DNA of 64,000 bases from Ancrocorticia sp052089425. Its GTDB lineage: Bacteria > Actinomycetota > Actinomycetes > Actinomycetales > Actinomycetaceae. The notes under the pieces were generated by a model, which worked only from the letters and a program-made list of their open reading frames with translations, did not search any database and had not been told where the DNA came from. The stretch covers positions 1 to 64,000 of the forward strand of contig NZ_JBQCZW010000007.1 of assembly GCF_052089425.1 (NCBI RefSeq), written 5' to 3'. Shown piece after piece: positions 24,600 through 32,165 of the stretch (position 1 is its first letter; every line of letters starts with the position of its first letter). The position numbers and the translations under genes were made by a program.

Positions 24600-26006
24600 T
24601 TAGCTTTCCATGGCCTCGGCTTCGGCCGCGCGGTGCTCGATGAGCTTGCGCTCATCCTTACCAACGATGAACATGAAGATCACGGCGATCACACACACGC
24701 CCACCATGACACCCCATGTGACATCCCATCCGAAGTTGTGGATGAGAACGCCAACGCCAGTGGAGGCGAGGGTGGCGCCAAGGATGTAACCGAACAGTCC
24801 GGTGAATCCGGCGGCTGTTCCCGCAACATTCGTGGGTGAAAGATCGATTGCCTGCAATCCGATCAACATGACAGGACCGTAGATGAGCCCGCCAATGAAC
24901 GCGATCAGAAGGTAGAACATCCAGATCGGTGCCGTTGCTGGCAGCAGCCAGTAGAAGAGGATCGCAACGCCGGTTCCGGCCAGGAAGAGCATTCCCGCGC
25001 CCGAACGCCAGCCCTTGAATACCTTGTCGGATACCCAGCCACACAGGAGGGTACCCACGATGCCAGCCAACTCGAAGATGGCGAAGCCCATGATTCCGTC
25101 CGACACTTCTGCGCCGGTGTAATCGCCAAGATAGACCGGGATCCAATTGAGCACGCCGTACCGCAGCGTGTATACGAACACGTTGGTGAGCGCGAGTAGG
25201 ACAACCACCCGGTTGGTCAGCACGTGCTTGACAACGATCTTGCCCCAGGACATATCGGATAGTTCTTCGTCCGACATCTCCACCTTGGCTGGATCGTGGC
25301 GGTATTCCTCGATCGAAGGAAGGCCAACGGCCTCGGGACGGTCGCGAATGAGGAAGAAGGAGATCGCCGCGACAACAAGTGCGATGATCGCCGGGAACCA
25401 GAAAGCTGGGCGCCAGTCATCAGGCGATGTGGCCCAATTCTGGAGAGCGAAAGCGGAGGCGATACCAACACCAGCGCCGCCTACGTTGTGGGCGCAGTTC
25501 CAAATGGAGGTCTTCCAACCGCGCTCGTTCGTGGAGAACCAGTGTACGAGCACGCGGCCTGATGGAGGCCAGCCCATTCCTTGGAACCAACCGTTGATGA
25601 ACATCATGGTGGCAAAGAGGCCAACCGATGCAGTAATCACCGGAACAAATGCTACGAGCAGGTTCATGACGGCCGAAAGGGCAAGGCCCAGCGGCAGGAA
25701 GTAGCGAGCGTTTGCACGATCGGAGAGCATCGCCATGAAGAACTTCGAGAGTCCGTAGGCGATCAGCACAGCGTTGGCAACAATGCCAATCTGCACGGTG
25801 TTCATAATGTCGTGATCATTGAAAATCTGCGACACGATGGACACGTTGTTACGAATCAGATAGAAACCGGCATACCCGAGGAAGATACCCAGAAATACCT
25901 GGCCGCGCAGGCGAGGATACTTTGCAGCAGCCTCCTCATCGCTCACGCGCGGTGCGGCGGGTGGTGCTGATAGGAAACCCAGACCGCCCTTCGACTTTGA
26001 AGCCAT
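24600..26006 (-). CDS. Organophosphate:phosphate antiporter family transporter (GlpT/UhpT/PgtP-like)
   Basis: A 468-residue, twelve-helix major facilitator protein. The OPA family blocks are clear: GYAGFYLIRNNVS in helix 1, with the Arg that binds phosphate in GlpT, and NERGWKTSIWNCAHNVGG in the middle. Members exchange cytosolic phosphate for glycerol-3-phosphate, hexose-6-phosphate or phosphoglycerate; some (UhpC) act as sensors. The ATG at 26006 follows AAGGGA; an earlier in-frame start would lie in the promoter region. It is downstream of a two-component system and separated from it by a 101-base gap with repeats that could be the regulator's binding site. The substrate is not determined. 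Confidence 0.86.
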   Translation of the reverse strand: MASKSKGGLGFLSAPPAAPRVSDEEAAAKYPRLRGQVFLGIFLGYAGFYLIRNNVSIVSQIFNDHDIMNTVQIGIVANAVLIAYGLSKFFMAMLSDRANARYFLPLGLALSAVMNLLVAFVPVITASVGLFATMMFINGWFQGMGWPPSGRVLVHWFSTNERGWKTSIWNCAHNVGGAGVGIASAFALQNWATSPDDWRPAFWFPAIIALVVAAISFFLIRDRPEAVGLPSIEEYRHDPAKVEMSDEELSDMSWGKIVVKHVLTNRVVVLLALTNVFVYTLRYGVLNWIPVYLGDYTGAEVSDGIMGFAIFELAGIVGTLLCGWVSDKVFKGWRSGAGMLFLAGTGVAILFYWLLPATAPIWMFYLLIAFIGGLIYGPVMLIGLQAIDLSPTNVAGTAAGFTGLFGYILGATLASTGVGVLIHNFGWDVTWGVMVGVCVIAVIFMFIVGKDERKLIEHRAAEAEAMES

Positions 26007-26056
26007 TGTCTTTCCCTTGATGGAACGAATAGTTACAGCTCCATCATGGGCCACCC

Positions 26057-26098
26057 TCAGTGACAGGCCGCTCAATGTTCGGTCACTGACGGTGACAG
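26057..26098. promoter_or_regulatory. Repeat cluster upstream of the OPA transporter, candidate operator
   Basis: The seven-base word GTGACAG occurs at 26060-26066 and 26092-26098, exactly 32 bases apart (three helical turns). The second copy is half of an inverted repeat, GTCAC (26082-26086) and GTGAC (26092-26096). It lies just before the transporter gene and just after the response-regulator gene. OmpR-family regulators usually bind direct repeats, so this is a reasonable target; binding is inferred. Confidence 0.35.
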
Positions 26099-26107
26099 CC
26101 GTGTTAC

Positions 26108-26800
26108 CTAGGAGGCCACCAGCCGGTAGCCTTTACCCCGCACAGCGTTGACCATAGCCGGGTCTCCCCCAACTTGCTCGAGATGCTTGCGTAGCCGATA
26201 CACCGCTGTCTTGATCATTTCCCGCCCGCCTACGGTCGCGCTCGTGGCCCAGGCTTCATTCAAGAGTTGCTTCGGGCCAACGATTTCCCCTTCGTGTTCG
26301 GCCAGAGTTGCCAACACGCGGAACTCGGTAGCACCAAGATCGATCCGTTGGCCGTTCCACCACGCCCGCTCACTGCGCAGCTCCAGCCGCAGCTGGCCAC
26401 ACACCACAACGTCATCGGCCCCTTGCGTTCCGCCCATCGTCCGGCGAAGAACGGCCTGTGCCCGCAATGCGAGCTCACGCGGGCTGAAGGGCTTGGACAC
26501 GTAATCGTCAGCTCCCGCCTCCAACCCCCGGATCCTGTCCTTTTCGTTGGCCAACGCCGTCAGAAGGATAATGGGCACATCGTCTCCACCCGCCCGGATA
26601 CGCTGAGTCAGCTCAAAGCCGGTCATGTCCGGCAACATGACGTCCAGAATGACGATGTCCACGGCATGGTGCTGTAGAAGCTCCCACGCCTGGTGGCCAT
26701 TCGTGGCTGACATGGCATCAAAATCATTGGTTTCAAAGGCAAAGGTGACGATTGACACCATCTGTGGCTCATCGTCCACTACCAGCACCGTGGGCTTCAT
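26108..26800 (-). CDS. Two-component response regulator, OmpR/PhoB family
   Basis: A 230-residue regulator. The receiver domain has the acidic pair in VVDDEPQ and the phosphoacceptor Asp in DIVILDVMLPDMTG, then the Lys in SKPFSPREL. A winged-helix DNA-binding domain follows from about residue 130 (WNGQRIDLGATEFRVL, then VYRLRKHLEQ and VRGKGYRL). The start overlaps the histidine kinase stop by four bases (ATGA). It probably controls the adjacent transporter gene, whose upstream region has paired repeats. Confidence 0.92.
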   Translation of the reverse strand: MKPTVLVVDDEPQMVSIVTFAFETNDFDAMSATNGHQAWELLQHHAVDIVILDVMLPDMTGFELTQRIRAGGDDVPIILLTALANEKDRIRGLEAGADDYVSKPFSPRELALRAQAVLRRTMGGTQGADDVVVCGQLRLELRSERAWWNGQRIDLGATEFRVLATLAEHEGEIVGPKQLLNEAWATSATVGGREMIKTAVYRLRKHLEQVGGDPAMVNAVRGKGYRLVAS

Positions 26801-27606
26801 CTATCCTCCTCAGATACGTGATCGGGGCCGGGCACGTGCTCAGGTAGCTGCACAACGATCGCCGTTCCCCTGCCCACGTCCGTATCCACCATCACGCGCC
26901 CGCCGAGTGATACAGCGATCCGCTTGACCACCATCATGCCGAGGCCGCTTCCTGGCCTGCGGGTAGAGCCGGTAGAAAAGGGGGCGAACAGCGCCTCAAG
27001 ATCCGTGTCTGTCATTCCGGAGCCGTCATCGATCACGGAAATAGTGCAGCCGCCTTCGGAGCTGGCCCGCACTGAGATCGTGATGGCCGAATCCGGCCCG
27101 GCGTGCCGCGCCGCGTTGTTCACAAGGTTCCAGACCATCTGGCGGACTTGGTTCTCATCGGTCACGATGGGAATGAGGCCGCCTGAGGCTTCCACGCGTA
27201 TTGGCGTGCCCAGAATGCGGCGGACCTCGCGCGCGCAGCCGGAGACGACCGCCCGAATGTCCACAAGTTCCATACGTGTTTGGATTCCGCCAGATTCGAA
27301 CTTTGCGGCTGTCAGCATGTTTTCCGCCATGTCGATCACCAGCTGGGTGTTATCGGCAATCGTGGTGACAAACGTGGCTTGGATGGGGGTAAGCGGACCG
27401 GGAGTTTCCTCGGCTAAGAGTTCGGCGGCCCCGCGCACAAGAGCAAGTGGTGTGCGGATCTCGTGTGACACAACAGCCGGCTGGCGATCCAGCATGTCCA
27501 CTCGCGCGGCAAGCTGGGCCTGCCTACGCCGGGCGCGCACAAGCTGAACGGTGAGTACCGCACAGCACAGAGCTGCTATCGCCGCAACTATCCAGCCCGC
27601 CCACAC
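26797..27606 (-). CDS. Sensor histidine kinase with one membrane helix and no extracellular domain
   Basis: A 269-residue kinase. One membrane helix (residues about 3-23) is followed directly by the dimerisation domain with the phosphorylated His in VVSHEIRTPLALV, then an ATPase domain (N box NLVNNAARHAG, D box DDGSGM, G2 box GSGLGMMVVK). No periplasmic sensor, PAS or HAMP domain is present, so the signal must come from the membrane, the cytosol or a partner protein. It starts with GTG 12 bases after the secG stop and heads the regulator operon. The nearby OPA-family transporter or the ABC binding protein could be the signal partner; that is inference. Confidence 0.88.
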   Translation of the reverse strand: MWAGWIVAAIAALCCAVLTVQLVRARRRQAQLAARVDMLDRQPAVVSHEIRTPLALVRGAAELLAEETPGPLTPIQATFVTTIADNTQLVIDMAENMLTAAKFESGGIQTRMELVDIRAVVSGCAREVRRILGTPIRVEASGGLIPIVTDENQVRQMVWNLVNNAARHAGPDSAITISVRASSEGGCTISVIDDGSGMTDTDLEALFAPFSTGSTRRPGSGLGMMVVKRIAVSLGGRVMVDTDVGRGTAIVVQLPEHVPGPDHVSEEDR

Positions 27607-27618
27607 GGTGACACGTGC

Positions 27619-27861
27619 TTAAGCGAACTTGGTGGCAAGCCCAATGAGCACCACAACGATGGCCCATACGATGGCTACGCCCACGGTGATACGGTTCAGG
27701 TTCCGCTCGGCCACGCCAGAAGAACGCATGGATGTGGAGATGCCGCCTCCGAACATATCGGAGATTCCGCCGCCCTTGCCCTTATGTAGCAGGATGGAGA
27801 GGACGAGCAGCAAGCTGGTGATCACCAGCAGGACTTGGCAGACGATAAGCAGAACTTGCAC
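27619..27861 (-). CDS. secG: Preprotein translocase subunit SecG
   Basis: An 80-residue membrane protein with two helices (residues about 3-24 and 56-76) joined by the SecG loop LLHKGKGGGISDMFGGG. It assists SecYE in protein export. The start is GTG behind AAAGGA. The position after tpiA is standard in actinobacteria. A strong hairpin between tpiA and secG may reduce readthrough. Confidence 0.94.
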   Translation of the reverse strand: MQVLLIVCQVLLVITSLLLVLSILLHKGKGGGISDMFGGGISTSMRSSGVAERNLNRITVGVAIVWAIVVVLIGLATKFA

Positions 27862-27899
27862 GAGTTTCCTTTGATAATGCGAACGGCACTCAGTGTACA

Positions 27900-27938
27900 G
27901 GACGCGCGGGCCACCAAAAGCTGGCAGCCCGCGCGTCC
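27900..27938 (-). terminator. Hairpin after tpiA
   Basis: A perfect 12-base inverted repeat, GGACGCGCGGGC (27900-27911) with its complement at 27927-27938 and a 15-base loop, begins ten bases past the tpiA stop. There is no T-run on the minus strand, so it may be a partial terminator or an mRNA-stabilising stem before secG. Confidence 0.6.
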
Positions 27939-27947
27939 TGTTGTGAC

Positions 27948-28724
27948 TTACTTGAGGAAAGTGACGATCTTCGAGAATTCGTCAGCCTTCAGGCTGGCCC
28001 CGCCAACAAGCGCGCCGTCAACATCTGGCTGACCCATGATGTCACGCACGTTGCTGGACTTGACCGAACCGCCATACTGAATGCGAACAGCATCCGCCAC
28101 GCCCTGATCGTACAGTTCAGCGATGCGAACGCGAATGGCGCCGCACACTTCCTGAGCGTCCTCGGGTGTTGCAACTTCTCCGGTGCCGATGGCCCAGATG
28201 GGCTCATAGGCGATCACGGATTTGGCCACCTCTTCGGCGCTGAGTCCGGCCAACATCGCGTTGATCTGGCCTACAACGTATTCCACGTGTGTCCCAGCCT
28301 TGCGAATCTCCAGAGCTTCGCCACAGCACATGATCGGGATGATGCCAGCGTCCAGTACCTTCTTGGCCTTGGCACCAACCAGTTCGTTGGATTCGCCGTG
28401 GTATTCGCGGCGCTCAGAGTGGCCCACTACTACGTAGCTGCAGCCCAGCTTCGTCAGCATTCCCGTTGAGATTTCGCCTGTGTAGGCGCCCTCATCGTGA
28501 GTGGAGACGTCCTGAGCGCCGTAGCTGATGGGGAGATCATCGGCATCAACGACGGTTTGAACCGTGCGGATATCGGTGAACGGAGGAACAACAACCACTT
28601 CGGTGGCTGCGTAATCGTGCCCGAGATCCTTCAGTGTAAGCGCGAGCTTTTGTACTAGATGATTAGCCTCGAGGTGATCGAGATTCATCTTCCAGTTACC
28701 CGCCATGATTGGGGTACGTGCCAT
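27948..28724 (-). CDS. tpiA: Triosephosphate isomerase
   Basis: A 258-residue TIM barrel. The N-terminal NWKMN contains the substrate Lys, GHSERR the electrophilic His, YEPIWAIGTG the catalytic Glu and loop 6, and QYGGSVKSSN binds the phosphate. It interconverts dihydroxyacetone phosphate and glyceraldehyde-3-phosphate. The ATG lies three bases after the pgk stop, with GGAGG inside the end of pgk, so the two are translationally linked. Confidence 0.97.
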   Translation of the reverse strand: MARTPIMAGNWKMNLDHLEANHLVQKLALTLKDLGHDYAATEVVVVPPFTDIRTVQTVVDADDLPISYGAQDVSTHDEGAYTGEISTGMLTKLGCSYVVVGHSERREYHGESNELVGAKAKKVLDAGIIPIMCCGEALEIRKAGTHVEYVVGQINAMLAGLSAEEVAKSVIAYEPIWAIGTGEVATPEDAQEVCGAIRVRIAELYDQGVADAVRIQYGGSVKSSNVRDIMGQPDVDGALVGGASLKADEFSKIVTFLK

Positions 28725-28727
28725 TTT

Positions 28728-29921
28728 TCAGTCCTCCAGAACTGCGATTCCAGGAAGCTCCTTGCCCTCGAGGAATTCGAGGGAGGCGCCACCACCGGTT
28801 GAAATGTGCGAGAACTTCGATTCATCGAAGCCAAGGTTGCGAACTGCGGCAGCTGAATCTCCACCGCCCACGATGGAGAAGCCATCTCCATCTTCGAGAG
28901 CCTGTGCAACGGCCTTCGTTCCTGCGGCGAACGCTTCAAATTCGAACACACCCATCGGGCCGTTCCAGACGATCGTTTGAGAATCGGCGATAGCGCCCGC
29001 ATAGGCAGCGCCGGATTCTGGTCCGATATCCAGTCCCATCTGGTCCGCGGGGATTGAGTCCGCACTCACCACGGTAGCCGGGGAATCCGCTTTGAATTCA
29101 GGGGCGACGACGACGTCCGTTGGCAGCATCAGCTCAACACCGTTCGCCTTGGCGCGCTCAATGTAGGAGCCGGCAGTCTCTACCTGATCTGCTTCTAGGA
29201 GCGAGGAGCCGATCTCATATCCCTGAGCCTTGAGGAAGGTGAAGGCCATGCCGCCACCAATGAGGAGACGGTTGGCCTTATCGAGCAAATTATCGATCAC
29301 GCCAATCTTGTCCGAGACCTTCGAGCCACCGAGTACAACGGTGTAGGGGCGATCCGGGCTCTGGGTGGCCTTGGACAAGGAATCGATTTCCTTGAACACA
29401 AGCTCGCCAGCGGCGGAGGGAAGAAGCTTCGCGATGTCGTATACCGAGGCCTGCTTGCGGTGAACAACACCGAAGCCGTCGGATACGAACGCATCGGCCA
29501 GAGCTGCGTATTCGGCAGCTAGTGCCTCGCGATCAGCATCAACCTTGGAATCCTCGCGCTTGTCGAATCGGACGTTCTCCAGGAGGAGTACCTGCCCGTT
29601 CTCTAGCGCGGCGGCGCGGGAGGTAGCGTCCTCACCAACGGTATCGCCAGCAAGTGTCACCTCTTGGCCCAGCAGCTCGCTCAGCCGAGCAGCGACGGGT
29701 GCTAGGGAGAACTCCGGCTTGACCTGACCCTTCGGGCGGCCCAAATGAGCTGACACAATCACCTTGGCGCCGGCATTCACCAGCCGGTTGAGGGTGGGCA
29801 GGGCGGCGCGAATACGGCCATCGTCAGTGATGTTGCGATCGGCATCCAGCGGAACGTTAAAATCCGAGCGGACGAAAACCTTCTTGCCGGAAAGATCACC
29901 GAGTGAATCAATAGTGCGCAT
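28728..29921 (-). CDS. pgk: Phosphoglycerate kinase
   Basis: A 397-residue two-domain kinase. Signatures are KVFVRSDFNVPLD, SAHLGRPKG, the hinge region after LLPSAAGELVFKE, GGSKVSDKIGV, and the C-terminal GGGDSAAAV nucleotide site. It transfers phosphate from 1,3-bisphosphoglycerate to ADP. The ATG at 29921 is preceded by AAAGGA; the frame upstream runs into a terminator stem and is not coding. A strong hairpin after gap separates gap from pgk, so pgk-tpiA probably has its own promoter or relies on readthrough. Confidence 0.97.
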   Translation of the reverse strand: MRTIDSLGDLSGKKVFVRSDFNVPLDADRNITDDGRIRAALPTLNRLVNAGAKVIVSAHLGRPKGQVKPEFSLAPVAARLSELLGQEVTLAGDTVGEDATSRAAALENGQVLLLENVRFDKREDSKVDADREALAAEYAALADAFVSDGFGVVHRKQASVYDIAKLLPSAAGELVFKEIDSLSKATQSPDRPYTVVLGGSKVSDKIGVIDNLLDKANRLLIGGGMAFTFLKAQGYEIGSSLLEADQVETAGSYIERAKANGVELMLPTDVVVAPEFKADSPATVVSADSIPADQMGLDIGPESGAAYAGAIADSQTIVWNGPMGVFEFEAFAAGTKAVAQALEDGDGFSIVGGGDSAAAVRNLGFDESKFSHISTGGGASLEFLEGKELPGIAVLED

Positions 29922-29940
29922 GTAGTTTCCTTTCGAAAAT

Positions 29941-29971
29941 AGGTGCCCGCACACTGAGTGTGCGGGCACCT
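29941..29971 (-). terminator. Perfect hairpin between gap and pgk
   Basis: Fifteen bases, AGGTGCCCGCACACT (29941-29955), are followed after one base by their exact complement (29957-29971). On the minus strand ATTTTC follows the stem, so it fits an intrinsic terminator 16 bases after the gap stop. The tip must open to form a loop, leaving about a 14-base stem. Confidence 0.75.
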
Positions 29972-29987
29972 ATCGAATTCACGAAGC

Positions 29988-30992
29988 TCAGAGCTTCGAG
30001 GCCACGAGCTCGGTCAGATCGACGAGGCGGTTAGAGTAACCCCACTCGTTGTCATACCAAGAAAGGACCTTGACGAGGCGTCCAACAACCTTCGTCTCGG
30101 TTGCATCGAAGATCGAGGAATGAGGATCGCCCACGATATCCGTGGAAACAATCGGATCCTCGGTGTACTTGAGAATGCCCTTGAGCGGACCCTCAGCGGC
30201 GGCCTTCACCGCAGCCTGAATCTCCTCAACCGTCAGATCCTTGGAGGCCTCGAACGTGAGGTCCGTCAGGGAGCCGGTGGGGGTGGGAACGCGAACGGCG
30301 AGGCCGTCGAACTTGCCCTTGAGCTCTGGGATCACCAGAGCAACAGCCTGAGCCGCACCAGTCTTGGTGGGGATCATGTTGAGGGCAGCTGCGCGTGCAC
30401 GGCGGAGATCCGAATGAGGAGCATCCTGCAGGCGCTGATCGCCGGTGTAGGCATGGATGGTGGTCATGATGCCACGCTCGATGCCGAACTCATCGTTCAG
30501 GACCTTTGCCAACGGCGCCAAGCAGTTCGTGGTGCAGGAGGCATTGGAGATGATGTTCTGGGTGGCAGAATCGTAATCCTGCTCGTTCACGCCGATAACG
30601 AAGGTGCCGTCCTCATTCTTTGCCGGAGCAGAGATGACAACCTTCTTGGCGCCACCATCAAGGTGGGCCTTGGCCTTCGTGGCATCCGTGAAGAAGCCAG
30701 TGGACTCAACAACGATATCTACGCCGAGTTCGCCCCAAGGAAGATCAGCAGGGTTGCGCTCAGCGAGCACCTTGATTACCTTGCCATCAACCGTGATCGA
30801 TCCATCGCCAGCAGCAACTTCACCCGGGAAGCGGCCCATGATCGAATCGTACTTGAGCAAGTGTGCGAGGGTCTTGGTATCGGTGAGATCGTTTACTGCA
30901 ACAACGTCAAGATCAGCGCCCTGCTCTTTGAGGGCACGGAAGAAGTTGCGTCCGATGCGGCCAAAACCGTTAATTCCAACGCGAATGGTCAC
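29988..30992 (-). CDS. gap: Glyceraldehyde-3-phosphate dehydrogenase
   Basis: A 334-residue enzyme with the NAD loop GINGFGRIGR at the N-terminus and the active-site Cys in SNASCTTNCLAP; the C-terminal WYDNEWGYSNR completes the NAD and phosphate sites. The start is GTG at 30992, six bases after AGGAGG; an open frame of 13 more codons lacks a ribosome site and covers a palindrome. It is separated from whiA by 165 bases that include that palindrome and a CATAAT -10-like element, and it is followed by a strong terminator hairpin. Confidence 0.97.
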   Translation of the reverse strand: MTIRVGINGFGRIGRNFFRALKEQGADLDVVAVNDLTDTKTLAHLLKYDSIMGRFPGEVAAGDGSITVDGKVIKVLAERNPADLPWGELGVDIVVESTGFFTDATKAKAHLDGGAKKVVISAPAKNEDGTFVIGVNEQDYDSATQNIISNASCTTNCLAPLAKVLNDEFGIERGIMTTIHAYTGDQRLQDAPHSDLRRARAAALNMIPTKTGAAQAVALVIPELKGKFDGLAVRVPTPTGSLTDLTFEASKDLTVEEIQAAVKAAAEGPLKGILKYTEDPIVSTDIVGDPHSSIFDATETKVVGRLVKVLSWYDNEWGYSNRLVDLTELVASKL

Positions 30993-31005
30993 TCTATTCC
31001 TCCTA

Positions 31006-31019
31006 GTGTGCATGCACAC
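31006..31019. repeat. Perfect 14-base palindrome in the gap leader
   Basis: GTGTGCATGCACAC lies one base upstream of the AGGAGG ribosome site of gap. It may be an operator or an RNA stem that limits access to the ribosome site. A second weaker inverted repeat, CCGAAC with GTTCGG, lies near 31070. No regulator can be assigned. Confidence 0.4.
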
Positions 31020-31157
31020 GTCTGGTTTCACGAGCGGTTAGGCCCGTCCGTACCGAACCCTTTCGTTCGGTCATCGGTCCTTAGTCTAACCGTTTCAGCG
31101 ATTATGTGTTGGGCGAGAAGTCCCCTGTTTTTCTTTTCACTTTTAGCGTATGTTCCC

Positions 31158-32147
31158 TCAGCCCCTGTCAATTCCGCGTTCGGCTGCGTCCACGGCTGCC
31201 AACGTTCCCGGGATGCCCAGCTCGCTGGCGCGGCGATCGGCCATGGTATTGAGCCGGCGCAGGCGTCCGGCCACGGCATCCTTGGTAGCTGGCGGATTGA
31301 GCCGCTCCCCCAAGAGGTTCAGCGAATCCTCCGGGTACTTCATCCGGAACTCGCCAGCCTCGCGCAGGTTGTCCGGAACATCCTCGCCGAGAATCTCAAA
31401 GGCACGCTTGACCCGAATCACCGCCACTACCGCCGCGTCAGCCGAACGGCGCATGTTCGCATCATCGAAGTTAGCAAGGCGGTTGGCTGATCCGTGAACC
31501 TCGCGTTCAACGCGCAGCTCTTCCCATTTGATCACCGAATCGTTTGCGCCCATACGCGCCAGCATCTGTGAAATCGCATCGCCTTCGCGTATATCCACGC
31601 GGTGGGCACCACGCGATTCGCGGGCGCGGTACGGGATCTCCATTCTGCGGGCAAGGCCGCCGATTGCGTACGAGGCCTCAAGAGAAGGGCACACAAGCTC
31701 GAGCGACGCGTTGCGCCCAGGTTCCATCAGGGATCCGCGGGCGAGGAAGGCGCCACGCCACGCGGAAGCAGCATCTGCCTTGCTCCCGCCAATGACTGAC
31801 GGGGGTAGGCCGCGCACGGGACGCCCATAGGAATCGAGGAGCCCGAGCCTGCGCGCGATACGTTCACCATCGCGCGCCACTCGCACGAGGTAATGGTTTC
31901 CCTGCCGCATGGATGTGGACACGGCAACAAGCTCAGGTTCCACGTTCCACAGCTGCTTAACGAGTTCCCACAAGTGGCGGGCGCTCGCAGCGTGGCCCAG
32001 CTCCGCCTGTACGCTGACGCGCCCAGAGTTGATATTCAAACCTCCGCCGAAGCGGAACATCGCGCTCGCTTCTGCAGTTGCGCTGGATACGATCCGAGGA
32101 CGAACCGCAGCAAGCTCATCTTTGACAAATTGGGTTAGGGCCGGCAT
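31158..32147 (-). CDS. whiA: WhiA, sporulation/division regulator (LAGLIDADG-like plus HTH)
   Basis: A 329-residue WhiA. It has the N-terminal WhiA fold (FVKDELAAVRP), a degenerate homing-endonuclease domain (WRGAFLARGSLMEPGR), and a C-terminal helix-turn-helix (LLGERLNPPATKDAVAGRLRR, quoted in part). WhiA is a conserved Gram-positive DNA-binding protein linked to division and, in Streptomyces, sporulation; here sporulation is not expected. The rapZ-yvcK-whiA order is the usual one. The start ATG has only a weak purine stretch upstream and lies 18 bases after the yvcK stop. Confidence 0.95.
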   Translation of the reverse strand: MPALTQFVKDELAAVRPRIVSSATAEASAMFRFGGGLNINSGRVSVQAELGHAASARHLWELVKQLWNVEPELVAVSTSMRQGNHYLVRVARDGERIARRLGLLDSYGRPVRGLPPSVIGGSKADAASAWRGAFLARGSLMEPGRNASLELVCPSLEASYAIGGLARRMEIPYRARESRGAHRVDIREGDAISQMLARMGANDSVIKWEELRVEREVHGSANRLANFDDANMRRSADAAVVAVIRVKRAFEILGEDVPDNLREAGEFRMKYPEDSLNLLGERLNPPATKDAVAGRLRRLNTMADRRASELGIPGTLAAVDAAERGIDRG

Positions 32148-32165
32148 TGAGCTTCTCTCTAGGAC

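Noticed and set aside
29958..31490. A 510-codon open frame on the plus strand across gap and whiA
   Set aside because: It is antisense to gap and to the end of whiA, has no ribosome site and no family motif. Long antisense frames are usual opposite high-GC codon-biased genes.
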